From assembly GCA_900313675.1 (NCBI GenBank), contig OMSO01000007.1, positions 1 through 60,590 on the forward strand: a stretch of DNA of 60,590 bases, in the 5' to 3' direction. Shown one piece after another: positions 8,736 to 17,697 of this stretch. A program made the position numbers and the translations under genes. This DNA comes from an uncultured Fibrobacter sp. GTDB taxonomy: Bacteria > Fibrobacterota > Fibrobacteria > Fibrobacterales > Fibrobacteraceae. The notes below the pieces were generated by a model. That model was not told where the DNA came from. It was given only the letters and a program-made list of their open reading frames with translations, and ran no database searches. How positions within the stretch are numbered: position 1 is the first letter of the stretch; every line of letters begins with the position of its first letter.

Positions 8736-9590
8736 ATGATTCACGAAATACTCCCCCACAAGCTCTACAACGAATTCAAAATCTGTGGACCGAAATCTAC
8801 GGATTTTGTTATCCGGTATGACGGAACAAAAACCTTATTGAAGAAGGGTGCGGGCTACACCATTCCCCGCGTAGGCGAACTACTAGAACTTGAAGGCAAG
8901 AGCCTCGGAAATTTTGAAGGTCATTACCTTTTCAGTATCGACGAGGCGGCGTTCTTTTTGGATGACAGTGTTACCTGCGGTGATGCACCCGCGGGTTACG
9001 AATACATGGTCAGCCGAACCTTCCGCAATATGAGTCCCGTAGAACGCCTGGGAGGAGCCACCGCCGCCCACCTCGCCCACTGGGAATCCCTGAACAGGTT
9101 CTGCGGCCGCTGCGGAAGTGAAATGGCCCGTGGCGAAAAAGAACGTTCCATGGTTTGCCCCAAATGCGGGAACGTCGTGTACCCGCGAATCTCGCCGGTG
9201 GTGATTGTGGCCGTGCACAACGGTGACAAGCTCCTGATGGCCCACAACATCGACAACCCAAACCCGAGACTTTTCCTGATTTCGGGATTCGTGGAAATCG
9301 GCGAGAGCCTGGAACAGGCGGTACACCGGGAGGTTCTGGAAGAGGCGGGCCTTCGCGTGAAAAACGTCCGCTATTTCGGGAGCCAGCCGTGGCCCTTCAG
9401 CGACTCGCTTATCGCAGGTTTCACCGCCGAACTGGACGGCGACGACACCATCCACATGCAAAAAGAGGAACTATCCGAAGCCATGTGGGTCAAGCGCGAA
9501 GACATTTCCGAATACGAGACCGACGTGAGCATCAGTTGCTGCCTCATCGAGAATTTCAGGCGTGGATTTACGCTGGACAGCGATGTCTAA
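8736..9590 (+). CDS. nudC: NAD(+) diphosphatase / NADH pyrophosphatase
   Basis: NudC hydrolyses NAD(H) to NMN(H) and AMP and can remove NAD caps from RNA 5' ends. The 284-residue protein has the full family layout: an N-terminal NADH-PPase-like domain, a zinc ribbon with C123-x2-C126 and C141-x2-C144, the Nudix box from G184 to L206 (GFVEIGESLEQAVHREV then LEEAGL) and the QPWPFS signature at 217-222 that separates NudC from other Nudix enzymes. It converges on sfsA with a 4-base overlap of the two reading frames' 3' ends. Confidence 0.95.
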   Translation: MIHEILPHKLYNEFKICGPKSTDFVIRYDGTKTLLKKGAGYTIPRVGELLELEGKSLGNFEGHYLFSIDEAAFFLDDSVTCGDAPAGYEYMVSRTFRNMSPVERLGGATAAHLAHWESLNRFCGRCGSEMARGEKERSMVCPKCGNVVYPRISPVVIVAVHNGDKLLMAHNIDNPNPRLFLISGFVEIGESLEQAVHREVLEEAGLRVKNVRYFGSQPWPFSDSLIAGFTAELDGDDTIHMQKEELSEAMWVKREDISEYETDVSISCCLIENFRRGFTLDSDV

Positions 9591-10345
9591 AGCACTAATG
9601 GCACGGGCTTGTCGGCGGTAATCGTCTTCGGAGTCACCTTGCAGTCCACCACGAAGATTTCCACACCTGCGTCCCGGGCATCCCGCAGGGCTCCCGCAAA
9701 CTCCGGATGGATTTTTTCGTCGGGTCCAAAACGGTGGCAGCCCTTCATCTGGACCAGAAACAGCACGCCGCATTCGTAAGGTGTTCCGTCGTCTGCTGCT
9801 GTTCGGGTCCCAAGAATGCGGGTCAGCTCCCGCAGGTGCTTGACGCCCCGCTCCGTCGGAGCGTCGGGGAAAGAGGCAGAACCGTCGTATTCCAGAGTCA
9901 CGCCCTTCACTTCCAGGAACATCTTGTGGAGTCGCGCTTTCTGCGCCCTGGTCTTCCCCGCTCCCCGATATTCGATGTAAAAGTCGAAGCGGGAATTCCC
10001 GAAGGTGTATTCCGGCTTTAGGAAGGTAATCTCCGGAAAGCGCTCCCGGTTGGAACGAATCCATTCGGCGGCCACCTTATTAGGGGCCTGGCTGTCCATG
10101 TTCACCAGGATTTTCCCGCGGGGAGTGACCTTTTCCACCGTCACCAGGTCGAAGGGCGTCTTGCGTTCCGGATTTTTCGACTTTTCCAGAAAGACCTTTA
10201 CGCCGGGCTGCAACAGTTCACGACAGCGTCCCGTGTTCTTCACGTGGACTACCGTCTTTACGCCGTCGATTTTCACGTGGGCGATAAAGCGGTTCGGACG
10301 CTCCAAGAACTCGCCCTGGACAATTTCACCATATTTCATCGGCAT
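9587..10345 (-). CDS. sfsA: SfsA family DNA/RNA-binding nuclease-like protein
   Basis: A 252-residue SfsA homologue (sugar fermentation stimulation protein). Recognisable parts are the N-terminal OB-like segment GEFLERPNRFIAHV, HVKNTGRCRELLQPGV, and the PD-(D/E)XK-like core with RFDFYIE, MFLEVKGVTLE and FPDAPTERGVKHLREL. The product binds nucleic acid and a structural nuclease fold is known for the family; its physiological role is unsettled. ATG at 10345 or the second ATG at 10339 are both possible starts. It is transcribed divergently from putP. Confidence 0.9.
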   Translation of the reverse strand: MPMKYGEIVQGEFLERPNRFIAHVKIDGVKTVVHVKNTGRCRELLQPGVKVFLEKSKNPERKTPFDLVTVEKVTPRGKILVNMDSQAPNKVAAEWIRSNRERFPEITFLKPEYTFGNSRFDFYIEYRGAGKTRAQKARLHKMFLEVKGVTLEYDGSASFPDAPTERGVKHLRELTRILGTRTAADDGTPYECGVLFLVQMKGCHRFGPDEKIHPEFAGALRDARDAGVEIFVVDCKVTPKTITADKPVPLVL

Positions 10346-10427
10346 TTTTCCAATTTGACCAGAATATAAATAAAGAATCCGCCGAAAATTTTTAATTTTG
10401 AAGAAAACAAAAGGAGTACGACTTCAA

Positions 10428-11969
10428 ATGGTCATTACCGTTTTTATCCTGTACCTGTTGATGATGCTCGGCATCGGTTTTTACTTTTCCAAGAAGGCCA
10501 ACAGCCTGAACGCCTACTACCTGGGCAACCGTGGAATGAACAAGTGGGTGGTGGCCATGTCCGCCCAAGCCTCCGACATGAGTGGCTGGCTCCTGATGGG
10601 GCTCCCCGGAGCCGTGTTCGTGAGCGGGTTCTCCGAAGCCTGGATCGGTATCGGCCTTGTCATCGGCACCTATTTCAACTGGAAAATCGTAGGCAAGCGC
10701 CTCCGCAAGTACAGCCACTTCTGCGGCGATTCCATCACCCTCCCCGACTTTTTCTCTAACCGCTTCCGCGACAACAAGGGCATCATCCGCGTGATTGCCT
10801 CCATATTCATTCTCGCCTTCTTCCTGTTCTATACGGTATCGGGCTTTGTGGCTAGCGCAAAACTGTTCAGCACTATCTTCGGCATGAACTACACCACGGG
10901 CCTGATCCTTGGAGCCGTGGTGGTGGTGAGCTACACCTTCATGGGTGGCTTCTTTGCCGTGTGCTGGACAGACTTTATCCAGGCCATGATGATGCTTGTG
11001 GCCGTGGTCGCCATTCCCCTGATTATCATGAGCGGCTCTGGCGGATTTGCCCCTACCATGGACGCCGTCAATGCCCAGAACCCCTACCTGATGAGCCTGT
11101 TCACCAACGCCACCACCGGCAAGTCCATCGGGCTTATCGCGTTGATTTCTAGCCTGGCCTGGGGTCTCGGCTACTTCGGCATGCCCCACATTCTGGTTCG
11201 TTTCATGAGCATCAAGGAAGCCGAAGAAATCAAGTTCTCGCGCCGTGTCGCCATGACCTGGGTCACCATCTGCCTCGGTGCCGCCATCATGATCGCAATA
11301 CTTGGCCGCTACTACGTGGAAGCCCACGGCATCAAGGTGGACGACCCGGAACGCATCTTCATGATTTTGTGCCAGGTTCTTTGCCACCCGGCCATTGCCG
11401 CCATCTTGATGGCCGCAATACTCGCCGCCATCATGAGTACCGCTGATTCCCAGCTGCTTGTTTCCGCTTCTGCCTTCAGTAACGACCTTTACAAGCACCT
11501 GTTCCGCAAGAACGCATCTAACAAAGAAGTCATGTGGGTCAGCCGTGGCGTGGTGGTGCTTATCACCGTTATCGCCGTCATCGTGGCCATGCAGGGCGCC
11601 CCCAGCGCCGACGGAGTGAAGCACGGCAAGAGTTTCTTGGATGTGGTCATGAGCCTGGTAAGCTTCGCCTGGGGTGGATTTGGCGCCACCTTCGGCCCGA
11701 TTATGCTCCTCGCCCTCTTCTGGAAGCGTACCACCCTCCCCGCCGCCATCGCCGGCATGCTGGTGGGCGGCATCACCACCTTCGTGTGGAAGTTCTACCT
11801 CTCCAGCTTCCCTGCCGAAATCTTCCAGATTTACGAACTGGTGCCCGGCTTCGTGCTTTCGTTCCTGACGATTGTCGTCGTGAGCCTCTGCACCAAGGCC
11901 CCCAGCAAGGAAATTCAGGATGAGTTCGACCAGGTGGAACACACCCGCCTTTCAACACTTAAGCTTTAA
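10428..11969 (+). CDS. putP: Sodium/proline symporter
   Basis: A 513-residue sodium:solute symporter (SSS family) of the inner membrane with about 12-13 hydrophobic segments. Family signatures include SAQASDMSGWLLMGLPG, YTVSGFVASAKLF, the GLILGAVVVVSYTFMGGFFAV region and the sodium-site segment IMSTADSQLLVSASAFSNDL, which fit PutP closely. The frame is open from a TTG at 10398, but ATG at 10428 follows AAGGAG and begins at the first membrane helix, so it is preferred. A palindromic repeat lies between it and fabZ and may act as a 3' stability or termination hairpin. Confidence 0.92.
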   Translation: MVITVFILYLLMMLGIGFYFSKKANSLNAYYLGNRGMNKWVVAMSAQASDMSGWLLMGLPGAVFVSGFSEAWIGIGLVIGTYFNWKIVGKRLRKYSHFCGDSITLPDFFSNRFRDNKGIIRVIASIFILAFFLFYTVSGFVASAKLFSTIFGMNYTTGLILGAVVVVSYTFMGGFFAVCWTDFIQAMMMLVAVVAIPLIIMSGSGGFAPTMDAVNAQNPYLMSLFTNATTGKSIGLIALISSLAWGLGYFGMPHILVRFMSIKEAEEIKFSRRVAMTWVTICLGAAIMIAILGRYYVEAHGIKVDDPERIFMILCQVLCHPAIAAILMAAILAAIMSTADSQLLVSASAFSNDLYKHLFRKNASNKEVMWVSRGVVVLITVIAVIVAMQGAPSADGVKHGKSFLDVVMSLVSFAWGGFGATFGPIMLLALFWKRTTLPAAIAGMLVGGITTFVWKFYLSSFPAEIFQIYELVPGFVLSFLTIVVVSLCTKAPSKEIQDEFDQVEHTRLSTLKL

Positions 11970-11977
11970 ACAAACCA

Positions 11978-12002
11978 GATTCCGGGTCAAGCCCGGAATG
12001 AC
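11978..12002. repeat. Intergenic palindromic repeat (GATTCCGGG...CCCGGAATGAC)
   Basis: Hairpin ATTCCGGG / CCCGGAAT with loop TCAAG, ending in ATGAC. It has the same design as the GAGATCCCC...GGGGATGACA elements at 48004, 48400 and 56605. Confidence 0.7.
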
Positions 12003-12017
12003 GTACACGGAGAAAAA

Positions 12018-12509
12018 ATGTCCCTACTCGAATCATTACCCAAATCAAACAAAGACGGAATCCTCTACGAGGCCGACACAGTCCACGGTATCTTGCCGCA
12101 AAAAGCGCCCTTTGCCTTCGTTGACGAAATCCTCAGCCTCGATGCCGAGAACATGGAAATCGTAGGCAAGTGGCACCTGACCGGCGAAGAAGGATTTCTG
12201 AAGGGGCATTTCCCCGGAAACCCCGTGCTCCCCGGCGTCATCCAAATTGAATCCATGGCCCAGGCGGCAACGCTTTTGACCATGATCGGCCGCGAAGCGG
12301 AAACTACGGGCAAGCGTCCCGCCTTTATGGGCGTAGAAAACTGCCGTTTCCGCGCACCGGTAATCCCCCCTGCCGAAATCGTCCTGAAGGCCAAGCTGGT
12401 CATGGCCCGCCACGGCATTTTCAAGTACAGCGGCGAGCTCTATACCGTCGATGCCGAGGGCAAAGAAACCCTCTGCACCAAGGCGGATTTCAGCGCCGCC
12501 ATGGTCTAG
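12018..12509 (+). CDS. fabZ: 3-hydroxyacyl-ACP dehydratase
   Basis: FabZ removes water from 3-hydroxyacyl-ACP in type II fatty-acid synthesis, in the cytoplasm. The 163-residue hot-dog-fold protein has the opening ILPQKAPFAFVDEI and the catalytic segment GHFPGNPVLPGVIQIESMAQ with H64 and E78 as the active-site pair, at normal FabZ length. It follows putP by 48 bases and has its own terminator. No other fab or lpx genes are adjacent, which differs from the common lpxD-fabZ-lpxA cluster. Confidence 0.95.
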   Translation: MSLLESLPKSNKDGILYEADTVHGILPQKAPFAFVDEILSLDAENMEIVGKWHLTGEEGFLKGHFPGNPVLPGVIQIESMAQAATLLTMIGREAETTGKRPAFMGVENCRFRAPVIPPAEIVLKAKLVMARHGIFKYSGELYTVDAEGKETLCTKADFSAAMV

Positions 12510-12538
12510 CAGGACTTTCTAAAAAATCTCAAAAAGAT

Positions 12539-12573
12539 TCCGCCCGGAGCCTTTAAATCTGGGCGGATTTTTA
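12539..12573 (+). terminator. Terminator after fabZ
   Basis: Stem TCCGCCC / GGGCGGA with a 15-base loop, followed by TTTTTA. Confidence 0.75.
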
Positions 12574-12589
12574 TATATTTGGTTCGCTC

Positions 12590-12662
12590 GCCCCCATCGT
12601 CTAGTGGCCCAGGACTCGGGATTCTCATTCCCGCAACAGCGGTTCGAGTCCGCTTGGGGGTA
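12590..12662 (+). tRNA. tRNA-Glu (anticodon CTC)
   Basis: A full cloverleaf can be drawn: acceptor GCCCCCA / TGGGGGT (first pair G-U), D arm with CTAGTGGCCCAG, anticodon stem CGGGA/TCCCG with loop TTCTCAT giving anticodon CTC for GAG codons, and T arm with GGTTCGAGTCC. CCA is not encoded. A terminator follows within ten bases, so it is a single-gene unit. Confidence 0.93.
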
Positions 12663-12669
12663 TAAAAAA

Positions 12670-12702
12670 AAACGACACATCAAAGGATGTGCCGTTTTTT
12701 AT
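12670..12702 (+). terminator. Terminator after tRNA-Glu
   Basis: Stem ACGACACATC / GATGTGCCGT with a 5-base loop and six Ts. Confidence 0.85.
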
Positions 12703-12831
12703 TTATACGCTATACAACTAGGGAGGGCTTCCGCCCTCCCTAAGACCCTCCTTACACTCAATAAACCGCTATACTTTGGTCGCGAGACTTTGGACAATGC
12801 GGTTTATTTTCGTGGGCGTCTTCGACGCCTT
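12703..12831. repeat. Gene-free stretch with three inverted repeats
   Basis: Between the tRNA terminator and the foldase stop codon lie GGGAGGGC/GCCCTCCC (12721-12740), ATAAACCGC/GCGGTTTAT (12761-12769 with 12799-12807, a 29-base loop containing two copies of ACTTTGG) and GGCGTC/GACGCC (12815-12829). The first resembles the hairpin after dnaA. They probably serve as transcript ends; no coding frame is convincing. Confidence 0.6.
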
Positions 12832-14784
12832 TTAGTCCTTGTAGAACAGGTCCAGATTGTTCACCACAGGCGTTGCCTTTTCTAGATCACCCACGTACTG
12901 GCTGAAGGCCGTCATAGAAGTGAAGCGGGCGGCGTTGTCCTTGTCGTCCTTGATGGCGGTTTCGAGAGCGGCCTGGTCCACAGTCTTCTTGGACTTGACC
13001 TTGATCATCACGGCACCGTTGTCGGTTTCCACCACAGGACCCCATTCGCCTTCTTTCTGGTTCTTGAGCACCTTGGCCACGTTCGGGTTGGCATAGCCGA
13101 AGCCCGGAATAAATCCTTCCACAGAAGCGCTCTTGGATTCGATCTTCACCTTCTCGATTTCGGCAGGAGCACTTACAGCCGTAGAGTCGGCGGCAGAATC
13201 AGCAGGAGCCCAAGCCTTTACCTTGTCGGCCATGGAGGTCAGGTATGCGGCTGCAGCGGAAGCGCTCTTCTTCTTGAGCAGGTTCTTCTTGATTGCGTCA
13301 TAGTAAACGCTCACGTCACGTTCGCCGGCCTTGAGTTCCTTGGCCTTGGTGGCCACCACAACCCACTGGTTGTTCTTGAGAACCGGAGAGACATCGCCCA
13401 CGTCTTCGGAAAGGTTTTCGTTGGGCCAGGCAAAGGAAGTCAGTCCCTTCAGGTAGCCGAGGGCGGCAATGTTGTCGCCGGGGCCAACCCATTCGGAGCG
13501 TTCCACCGTAAGGTTACGAGCCTTGGCGGCATCAGCAAAGGACTTGCCGGCGGCCATGTCGGTCTTGATTCCGGAAAGAACGTTTTCGAGGCTATCTACA
13601 GTTTCGGAAGAGGCGTTCACCACCAGGAGGATATGGCCCACCTTGGCAGAGACCGCACCGGTAGAGTCAGTAGTCTTGCCGTAACTCTTGATGATGTGGT
13701 AGCCGAAGCGGGTCTTGACCGGTTCAGAAATAGCGCCGGAATCCAAAGCCAGGGCGGCCTTCTCGAATTCCTCGACAAAGGCGCCGTGACCGGCTTCTTG
13801 GGAGAGCATGCCGCCGTTTTCGGCGCTGCCCGGATCTTCAGAAGAAATGCGGGCCATGTCTTCGAAGTTGGCTGTAGAAGAGGTATCGGAAAGCTGGTAG
13901 TAAAGCGTCATGGCGTATTCGCGGATGCGTTCGTCATCGGCGTCGGTAGCGGCCACCGGGAGCTTCACGTAATCAAAGAGGACCTCGTCCTTTTCTACAA
14001 AGAAGCTGTCTACATGGGCGTTGAAATAGCCCTTGACCATGGCGCTGTCGATAGTGGCTTCTTCAACGGCAAAGTCGTTTGCATTGACGTATGCCACGTC
14101 CATGTCGTAATCCGTCATGCGGCGGTCCACGTTCCACTTGGATTCAAGAGAGGTGGGGTGCACCGAAGCCCCGACCAGCACCTGCAGTTGACGGGAAGGA
14201 ATGGTGGCGTTCTTCAGGTCTTCTTCGAACTGGAGCATCACGCCCCACTGGAAAGCCTGGGGAGTCTCGAGCCAGGCGTCGAATTCGGCCTTGTTGAAGT
14301 TGGTGTCCACCAGGAACTTGGGAAGAGAGGCGATGTAGGCCTGGGAACGCTGCATCAGGTCTTCTTGGGAAGTGGCCTGCTGCTGGATAGCGTACAGACG
14401 GCTCTGGGCCTCTTGCACCAGACGAGCGCGGATGGCATCGGGATTGTTCTTGAATTCGCTCTTGAGTTCGGCCACAGAAGCACGCAGTTCGGCGTCTTCG
14501 TAGATGCCTTCCATCATGACCTGACGCACAAAGGAGCGGAACACTTCGGAACGGAGCTGGGCATACTGTTCGTCTTCGAGATGCTGGCCCTGGTACTGGT
14601 TCTGCACGATCCTCTTGATGCGGGTGTCGAATTCACCATAGGAGACCTTGTGGTCATTCACGATAGCCACCGGGTAGCTCTGGTTCGTGTTGGGCACGCG
14701 GTCCATGGCCAGAAGGCCCACGACAATACCGGCAGCAAAAATGACAATGACCCACTTGGCCTTTTCATTAATCCACGTTAACAT
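12832..14784 (-). CDS. Membrane-anchored peptidyl-prolyl cis-trans isomerase (PpiD/SurA-like)
   Basis: A 650-residue periplasmic foldase held by one N-terminal membrane helix (about 10-27, WVIVIFAAGIVVGLLAM). A SurA_N-like chaperone region with YGEFDTRIKRIVQ follows, then a parvulin domain around 250-360 containing SEDPGSAENGGML and FGYHIIKSYGK, a second partial parvulin-like unit beginning KVGHILLVV, and a C-terminal arm. PpiD proteins assist folding of secreted and outer-membrane proteins. ATG at 14784 has GGAG ten bases upstream and starts at the short cytoplasmic segment MLTWINEKAKW; the frame's further 32 upstream codons have no ribosome-binding site. It is divergent from nadB. Confidence 0.85.
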   Translation of the reverse strand: MLTWINEKAKWVIVIFAAGIVVGLLAMDRVPNTNQSYPVAIVNDHKVSYGEFDTRIKRIVQNQYQGQHLEDEQYAQLRSEVFRSFVRQVMMEGIYEDAELRASVAELKSEFKNNPDAIRARLVQEAQSRLYAIQQQATSQEDLMQRSQAYIASLPKFLVDTNFNKAEFDAWLETPQAFQWGVMLQFEEDLKNATIPSRQLQVLVGASVHPTSLESKWNVDRRMTDYDMDVAYVNANDFAVEEATIDSAMVKGYFNAHVDSFFVEKDEVLFDYVKLPVAATDADDERIREYAMTLYYQLSDTSSTANFEDMARISSEDPGSAENGGMLSQEAGHGAFVEEFEKAALALDSGAISEPVKTRFGYHIIKSYGKTTDSTGAVSAKVGHILLVVNASSETVDSLENVLSGIKTDMAAGKSFADAAKARNLTVERSEWVGPGDNIAALGYLKGLTSFAWPNENLSEDVGDVSPVLKNNQWVVVATKAKELKAGERDVSVYYDAIKKNLLKKKSASAAAAYLTSMADKVKAWAPADSAADSTAVSAPAEIEKVKIESKSASVEGFIPGFGYANPNVAKVLKNQKEGEWGPVVETDNGAVMIKVKSKKTVDQAALETAIKDDKDNAARFTSMTAFSQYVGDLEKATPVVNNLDLFYKD

Positions 14785-14937
14785 AGAGATGACTCCATAA
14801 ATAATTTTGACGGGCGAAAATTTAGCAAAAAAACACGGGTTTCTGTTAAAAACTGTACAAATATAGCCGTATAGCCCCAAAATTGCTATCTATTGTCTAT
14901 CCCCCAAAAATCGGGGGCGTTTCGTCATGGAGTTCAG

Positions 14938-16521
14938 ATGTACGACATTCTAGTACTTGGAGCAGGGATTTCGGGCCTTTCCGCCGCCCTGCATGCCGCC
15001 GAAAAGGGCCTTTCCGTAGTTATCCTCACCAAAGGAGCAAAGCCCGACGGTTCCTCCAACTACGCCCAGGGGGGCATCGCCACCGTCACCGAAAAGACGG
15101 ACAAGTTCGAATTCCATATCGCGGATACCCTGGAAGCGGGTGCCGGCCTCTGCAAAAAAGAACCCGTGAACATCCTCACCAAGAGCGGGCCTGCCACCAT
15201 CAAGCAGCTGGTGAAATGGGGCGTGCTCTTTACCCCGAGCCCCACGGACAAGACCCAGTTCGACCTGCACCTGGAAGGTGGCCACAGCCACCACCGCATA
15301 TTGCATGCCGCAGACCTTACCGGCAAGGAGATTATGCGAGCCCTCTTGGCCGAGCTCCACAAGCAGAAGAACATCGACTACCTGGAAAACTGCTACATCA
15401 AGGACTTGATTTGCAAAGGCACGGGCAAGGCCAAACAGTGCATCGGTGCCGAAATCATCCACCAGAAGACCGGCGAAATCGAAAAGATTTACGCCAAGGC
15501 CACCATCCTTTCTACAGGCGGTGCTGGCCGCATCTGGCAATACACCGTCTGCCCGCCGGACAGCTGCGGTGACGGCATGGCCATCGCCGCCCGTGCAGGG
15601 GCCGCCCTGCAAGACATTGAGTTCATGCAGTTCCACCCCACAAGCCTTTATGCGCCCAGCCTAAAGAAGCCCTTCCTGATTTCGGAAGCCGTCCGCGGGT
15701 TCGGCGGGATCCTGAAGAACGACAAGGGCGAAGAGTTCATGAACCAGGTGCACCCGCTCCATTCTCTCGCGCCCCGCGACATTGTGGCCCGCGCCATCCA
15801 CAGCGAGATGCAGCGCCTGGGCAAGCCCCACATGTACATCGACCTGAGCGGTCGCACTCCCAAGGACATCAAGAGCCATTTCCCGAACATCTACGCCAAG
15901 TGCCTGGAAGCAGGCATCGACATCACCAAGGAATGGATTCCCGTGGTGCCCGCGGCACATTACATGTGCGGAGGCGTACTGGTGGACACCTGGTCCCGTA
16001 CCGAAATCAAGGGCCTGTACGCCTGCGGCGAAGTCGCCGCCACGGGCGTCCACGGGGCAAACCGACTCGCCTCCAACTCCCTGCTGGAAAGCGTGGTCTT
16101 TGCGCTCCGGGCTGTCGATGACATCCAGAAAAGCGGTCTTCTGAAAAGCAAGCTGACCGTTCCGCCCAAGGGCAAAAAACAGTTCATCAGTTTTGCGAAG
16201 GCTCCCTACTGGAAAAAACGCCGCAAGATTCTGCAAGACATGATGTGGACCCACTGCGGAATCGTCCGCACGGTAGCGGGCCTGAACCAGGGGCTGAAAG
16301 TCATCGAAGAACTGGAAGCCGACCTGCAGGCCGCCATCAAGAACAAGGAAACGGAGAACATCCATTTCTTGGAATTCCAGAACGCCCTGCAGGTATCCAA
16401 AATGATCCTCATCGCAGCTCTCCGCAGGCACGAATCCCGCGGGCTCCACTACATACTGGACTACCCGAACCCGAGCCCCAAAACCAAGCACCAAAGCATT
16501 TACCTGAGCGACAAGAAGTAA
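14938..16521 (+). CDS. nadB: L-aspartate oxidase
   Basis: NadB oxidises L-aspartate to iminoaspartate in de novo NAD synthesis. The 527-residue flavoprotein has the dinucleotide-binding start DILVLGAGISGLSAAL, SSNYAQGGIA, the active-site HLEGGHSHHRILHAAD segment, and GLYACGEVAATGVHGANRLASNSLLE near the C-terminal part of the FAD domain. ATG at 14938 is preceded by GGAG and begins at the FAD motif. A CCCCC/GGGGG hairpin (14901-14917) lies in its leader. nadA and nadC are not in the window. A heptanucleotide array begins three bases after the stop. Confidence 0.95.
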   Translation: MYDILVLGAGISGLSAALHAAEKGLSVVILTKGAKPDGSSNYAQGGIATVTEKTDKFEFHIADTLEAGAGLCKKEPVNILTKSGPATIKQLVKWGVLFTPSPTDKTQFDLHLEGGHSHHRILHAADLTGKEIMRALLAELHKQKNIDYLENCYIKDLICKGTGKAKQCIGAEIIHQKTGEIEKIYAKATILSTGGAGRIWQYTVCPPDSCGDGMAIAARAGAALQDIEFMQFHPTSLYAPSLKKPFLISEAVRGFGGILKNDKGEEFMNQVHPLHSLAPRDIVARAIHSEMQRLGKPHMYIDLSGRTPKDIKSHFPNIYAKCLEAGIDITKEWIPVVPAAHYMCGGVLVDTWSRTEIKGLYACGEVAATGVHGANRLASNSLLESVVFALRAVDDIQKSGLLKSKLTVPPKGKKQFISFAKAPYWKKRRKILQDMMWTHCGIVRTVAGLNQGLKVIEELEADLQAAIKNKETENIHFLEFQNALQVSKMILIAALRRHESRGLHYILDYPNPSPKTKHQSIYLSDKK

Positions 16522-16524
16522 GTG

Positions 16525-16615
16525 GTGAGTTTTGAGTTGTGAGTGGTGCGTTTTTATAGTCGCGCCTTTGGCGCCAAATTTTGTACTGAAGACTGAGAAC
16601 TGAAGACTGATAACT
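16525..16615. repeat. Heptanucleotide array after nadB
   Basis: Thirteen consecutive 7-base steps: GTGAGTT, TTGAGTT, GTGAGTG, GTGCGTT, then 28 bases containing a GGCGCC palindrome, then TTGTACT, GAAGACT, GAGAACT, GAAGACT, GATAACT. The two halves keep the same 7-base phase across the 28-base middle. Confidence 0.8.
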
Positions 16616-16663
16616 CGTTACTTATTTCACATATTCTCATGAACATATATTATCTTTAGGACC

Positions 16664-17683
16664 ATGGCCGAAGCGAAGACTAAACTCCCCAAGAAAATTG
16701 GTGGCTACACGCCCACACAAATGCTGGGCCACGGAGCCATGGGAAACGTGTGGCTCTGCCACGACCCGTCTCTCGACCGCATGGTGGTGGTCAAGCAGAT
16801 GCGCCAGGTCCTGTTGAACCAGGACGATTTCATTTTGCGTTTCGAGCGAGAAGCGAAAATTCTCGCCCACCTGAACCACCCGGCCATCATCCAGCCCTAC
16901 GCCCTCTGGAAAGAAAGCGACGGCCAGCTTTCGCTATCCATGGAATTCGTAGAGGGCAAGAGCCTACGGGAACTTTTGGACTGCTGCAAGCAGCCTCCTC
17001 TCTGGGTGGTACTTTCCATCTTGTACGAGATTCTTACCGCACTAAGCGAGGTGCACCGCTACGGCATTGTCCACAGGGACCTGAAGCCTGCGAACCTGAT
17101 GATCGACAAGGACGGTCGAATCCGCCTGCTGGACTTTGGCGTCGCCCACGCCGAAAAAGAAAACGAAGACGACCTGACGCTCACGGTTGCAGGTTCCCAA
17201 ATCGGGACCGGCGCCTACATGAGTCCTGAACAGACCCTGAACGAAGACGCCACTCCCCTTTCGGACCTGTTCAGCATGGGTATCATCGGAGCCGAAATGC
17301 TCCTGGGCGAAAACGTTTTCCGCGGAGAGAACCTCACCAAGACCTTCAAGCGCATCCAGAAGCTCCGCATCAAGGCAGAAGCTTTCCCCAAGGGGACTCC
17401 CAAGGCTCTGATAAAGGTTATCCTCAAGCTTTTGGCCAAGAACCCTTCAAAGCGCTACCTCTCTGCCGCAGACGCCGCAGACGACTTGTCCAAAATCATG
17501 AAGGGCTACCCCAGACACATGGAGCCGTACCTGGCCGAATGGGTCCTTGCCACCCTCAACGGCAAGGAATCCCTGGTAGAGCCGCAAATCGTCCCCGACA
17601 GGTCTAAGAAATTCTTTATTGCAGGTGCCATCTTAGGAGCAGTAGTAGTGGCAACCCTCTGGATACTTGTTCATTTCCTATAA
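16664..17683 (+). CDS. PknB-type Ser/Thr protein kinase with C-terminal membrane anchor
   Basis: A 339-residue eukaryotic-like kinase. The glycine loop is GHGAMGNV (22-29), the ATP lysine K44 in VVVKQM, the catalytic loop HRDLKPAN begins at H137, and the metal-binding DFG is at D157; GTGAYMSPEQ is the activation-segment end. All catalytic residues are intact. A single hydrophobic helix at about 316-338 ends the protein almost immediately, so unlike PknB it has no extracellular sensor. A CvpA-like gene follows 14 bases downstream, probably in the same transcript. Confidence 0.9.
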   Translation: MAEAKTKLPKKIGGYTPTQMLGHGAMGNVWLCHDPSLDRMVVVKQMRQVLLNQDDFILRFEREAKILAHLNHPAIIQPYALWKESDGQLSLSMEFVEGKSLRELLDCCKQPPLWVVLSILYEILTALSEVHRYGIVHRDLKPANLMIDKDGRIRLLDFGVAHAEKENEDDLTLTVAGSQIGTGAYMSPEQTLNEDATPLSDLFSMGIIGAEMLLGENVFRGENLTKTFKRIQKLRIKAEAFPKGTPKALIKVILKLLAKNPSKRYLSAADAADDLSKIMKGYPRHMEPYLAEWVLATLNGKESLVEPQIVPDRSKKFFIAGAILGAVVVATLWILVHFL

Positions 17684-17697
17684 GTCGAGATTTATAA

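Noticed and set aside
10392..11942. 516-codon open frame antisense to putP
   Set aside because: His/Gly/Asp-rich composition typical of the shadow of a GC-rich membrane protein gene; no start signal, and putP on the other strand is unambiguous.
12721..12740. Strong terminator at GGGAGGGC/GCCCTCCC
   Set aside because: The stem is perfect but no T run follows on either strand, so it is listed only as an inverted repeat.
16525..16615. CRISPR-like array
   Set aside because: Units are 7 bases with no spacers of 30 or more bases and no cas genes, so it is a short-period repeat array.
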